Assembly (NCBI GenBank): GCA_934434555.1
Contig: CAKRZX010000033.1
Location: forward strand, 1-11,756
Direction: 5' to 3'
Length of the DNA: 11,756 bases
From: an uncultured Clostridia bacterium
Lineage (GTDB): Bacteria > Bacillota > Clostridia > Christensenellales > QALW01
Shown here: piece by piece, positions 10,686 to 11,756 of the stretch
Layout of the letters: the number at the start of each line of letters is the position of its first letter
How positions within the stretch are numbered: position 1 is the first letter of the stretch
Notes under the pieces: generated by a model
Told to the model about the DNA's origin: nothing
What the model saw: the letters and a program-made list of their open reading frames with translations, nothing else
The model's database searches: none
Position numbers and translations under genes: made by a program

Positions 10686-11756
10686 TTACAGATTCTCTTT
10701 TTTCCTGAATGTAACCAAAACCAACGCTACGGCTGCAACGCCTGCCAGGGTTATAAATGCAATGGGAAGCAAATCTCCCGTGCCTGTGGAATTGCTTGAA
10801 TCGTTGCCGGGTGTATCGCCATTCTCTTCGCCGGCAACCGAAATGGTTACTTCGTCAATATAATAATCAAACAGTTCATTTTCAAACGCATGCTCCGGTT
10901 CTGACCCGTCAAGACGCAGGATCAGGTCATAAGCATTGGTCTTGCCGAAAGAATACAGTTTCTTTATAAATGTATGGAATTCTTCCGATACGGTGATATC
11001 AAGCTCGAATTCCTGCCATTCATCCGTCATTTCAAATGCAGGACCGGTAATGTATGTGCTGCTGTAATAATCCTTAATTTCAGCAAACTGTTCTTCGGTA
11101 AGATCGTTTTGGATTTCACCTTTCTGTTTGTGATACTGGGAGTTAAGCAGCATCTTGAATTGACCGCCCTTGCCTTCGGCAGCCTTTGCCCAGAACTTAA
11201 CGGTATAGGTTTCGGCGCCGCTGCCGGTATAACCGTTAGCCTCATCATCTATAATTGCGGGACCCAGATTGAATGCAACCGAGGACCATTTGTTGCCGTT
11301 GCCCATGGAGAATTTGATTGCGTGGCCGGTACCGTTGGCGCCGCCTTCAACCTGCGCAATACTGCTGCCGCCCACAGCGCGGAATATATCCCAGCCCGCT
11401 GTGCCGCTTTCGGCATTGCCGTTTACAACCTCGGGCTTATCGTAACCCGTAACAACCTTGATGTTGTCAATCCTTGCGGTAACTTCTTTGCTTGTATCTG
11501 CCTGATGAAGTGAATCAAGACAAATGCCGAAAGAGGAATTGCCGGTGATTTTTTCAGTATCAGCCGCCTTAACAACAAATGTTTTGCTGAGTTTTACCCA
11601 TTTGCCGTTTTCGATACTTCCAAAATAAATTCCCATGCCTGATATGCCGAGAATAGGATCGTTGCCGTGGTCCTTCCTGAAACGCAAAGCAACCGATTTT
11701 GCATTGTCAAGTTTTACGTCAGCCGAAAGGGTTATACTAATATCCTTGCCCGGGTG
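10686..11756 (-). CDS. Second anchored surface protein with carbohydrate-binding-like modules (5' end outside window)
   Basis: The frame is open from the right edge: 356 residues are visible, starting HPGKDISITLSADV, so no start can be given; an internal TTG at 11687 is not a credible start. The first 110 residues look like the end of one jelly-roll module (SITLSADVKL... closing TARIDNIKVV). Then comes a module of about 190 residues, from VVNGNAESGTAGW to FDYYIDEVTISV, paralogous to module B of the downstream gene, with identical blocks LNSQYHKQKG, TNAYDLILRLDG and MTDEWQ. A short Gly/Ser/Asn linker leads to TGTGDLLPIAFITLAGV... RKKENL, a membrane helix with basic tail like its neighbour's. 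It has no A' domain after the module. Likely secreted and glycan-binding; the missing N-terminal part may hold an enzyme. Confidence 0.8.
   Translation of the reverse strand, partial: HPGKDISITLSADVKLDNAKSVALRFRKDHGNDPILGISGMGIYFGSIENGKWVKLSKTFVVKAADTEKITGNSSFGICLDSLHQADTSKEVTARIDNIKVVTGYDKPEVVNGNAESGTAGWDIFRAVGGSSIAQVEGGANGTGHAIKFSMGNGNKWSSVAFNLGPAIIDDEANGYTGSGAETYTVKFWAKAAEGKGGQFKMLLNSQYHKQKGEIQNDLTEEQFAEIKDYYSSTYITGPAFEMTDEWQEFELDITVSEEFHTFIKKLYSFGKTNAYDLILRLDGSEPEHAFENELFDYYIDEVTISVAGEENGDTPGNDSSNSTGTGDLLPIAFITLAGVAAVALVLVTFRKKENL

Overview
The window looks like chromosome of a low-to-mid GC Gram-positive gut-type Clostridia (Eubacteriales/Oscillospirales-like; inferred from the THF riboswitch with folT, an ECF-type transporter subunit, the signal-peptide plus C-terminal-membrane-segment surface proteins and the style of the intergenic repeats). 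The left quarter is the right-hand end of an integrated mobile element; the rest reads as host sequence.

Region 1 (1 to about 2,860): end of a mobile element. It holds the start of an unidentified leftward gene (1-42), a 268-aa XRE-type DNA-binding protein with ATTGCA repeats in its promoter (381-1187), an AT-richer aminoglycoside 6-adenylyltransferase gene of the ANT(6)-I/aadE type (1294-2160), and about 0.6 kb of hairpin-rich non-coding DNA ending in a long 18-bp-stem hairpin. The element interrupts a small host HTH gene: only its first 40 or so codons (2852-2977, minus strand) survive here.

Region 2 (2,967-5,746, minus strand): an acyltransferase-3 membrane protein overlapping the broken HTH gene, then a second operon of ychF (OLA1-type ATPase) followed by a NimA-like PNPOx flavoprotein gene, joined by a TAATG stop/start overlap. 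ychF and the next operon are fired by back-to-back promoters whose -35 boxes form an inverted repeat.

Region 3 (5,817-7,583, plus strand): a tetrahydrofolate riboswitch, folT (ECF folate transporter substrate-binding subunit) and a classical SDR oxidoreductase in one operon. Sequence downstream of the aptamer can fold into a Shine-Dalgarno-sequestering hairpin, which suggests translational control. Two hairpins end the operon.

Region 4 (7,584-8,624): a gene-free kilobase built of GTAGGG-headed palindromes arranged as inverted pairs and repeated with a period of about 350 bp; two 265-bp copies are nearly identical. The GTAG head plus stem-loop resembles REP/BIME elements.

Region 5 (8,625-11,756, minus strand): two separately terminated genes for secreted, C-terminally membrane-anchored proteins sharing a carbohydrate-binding-like module of about 190 residues. 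The complete one (601 aa) shows an A-B-A' layout with related beta domains on both sides of that module; the other runs off the right edge.
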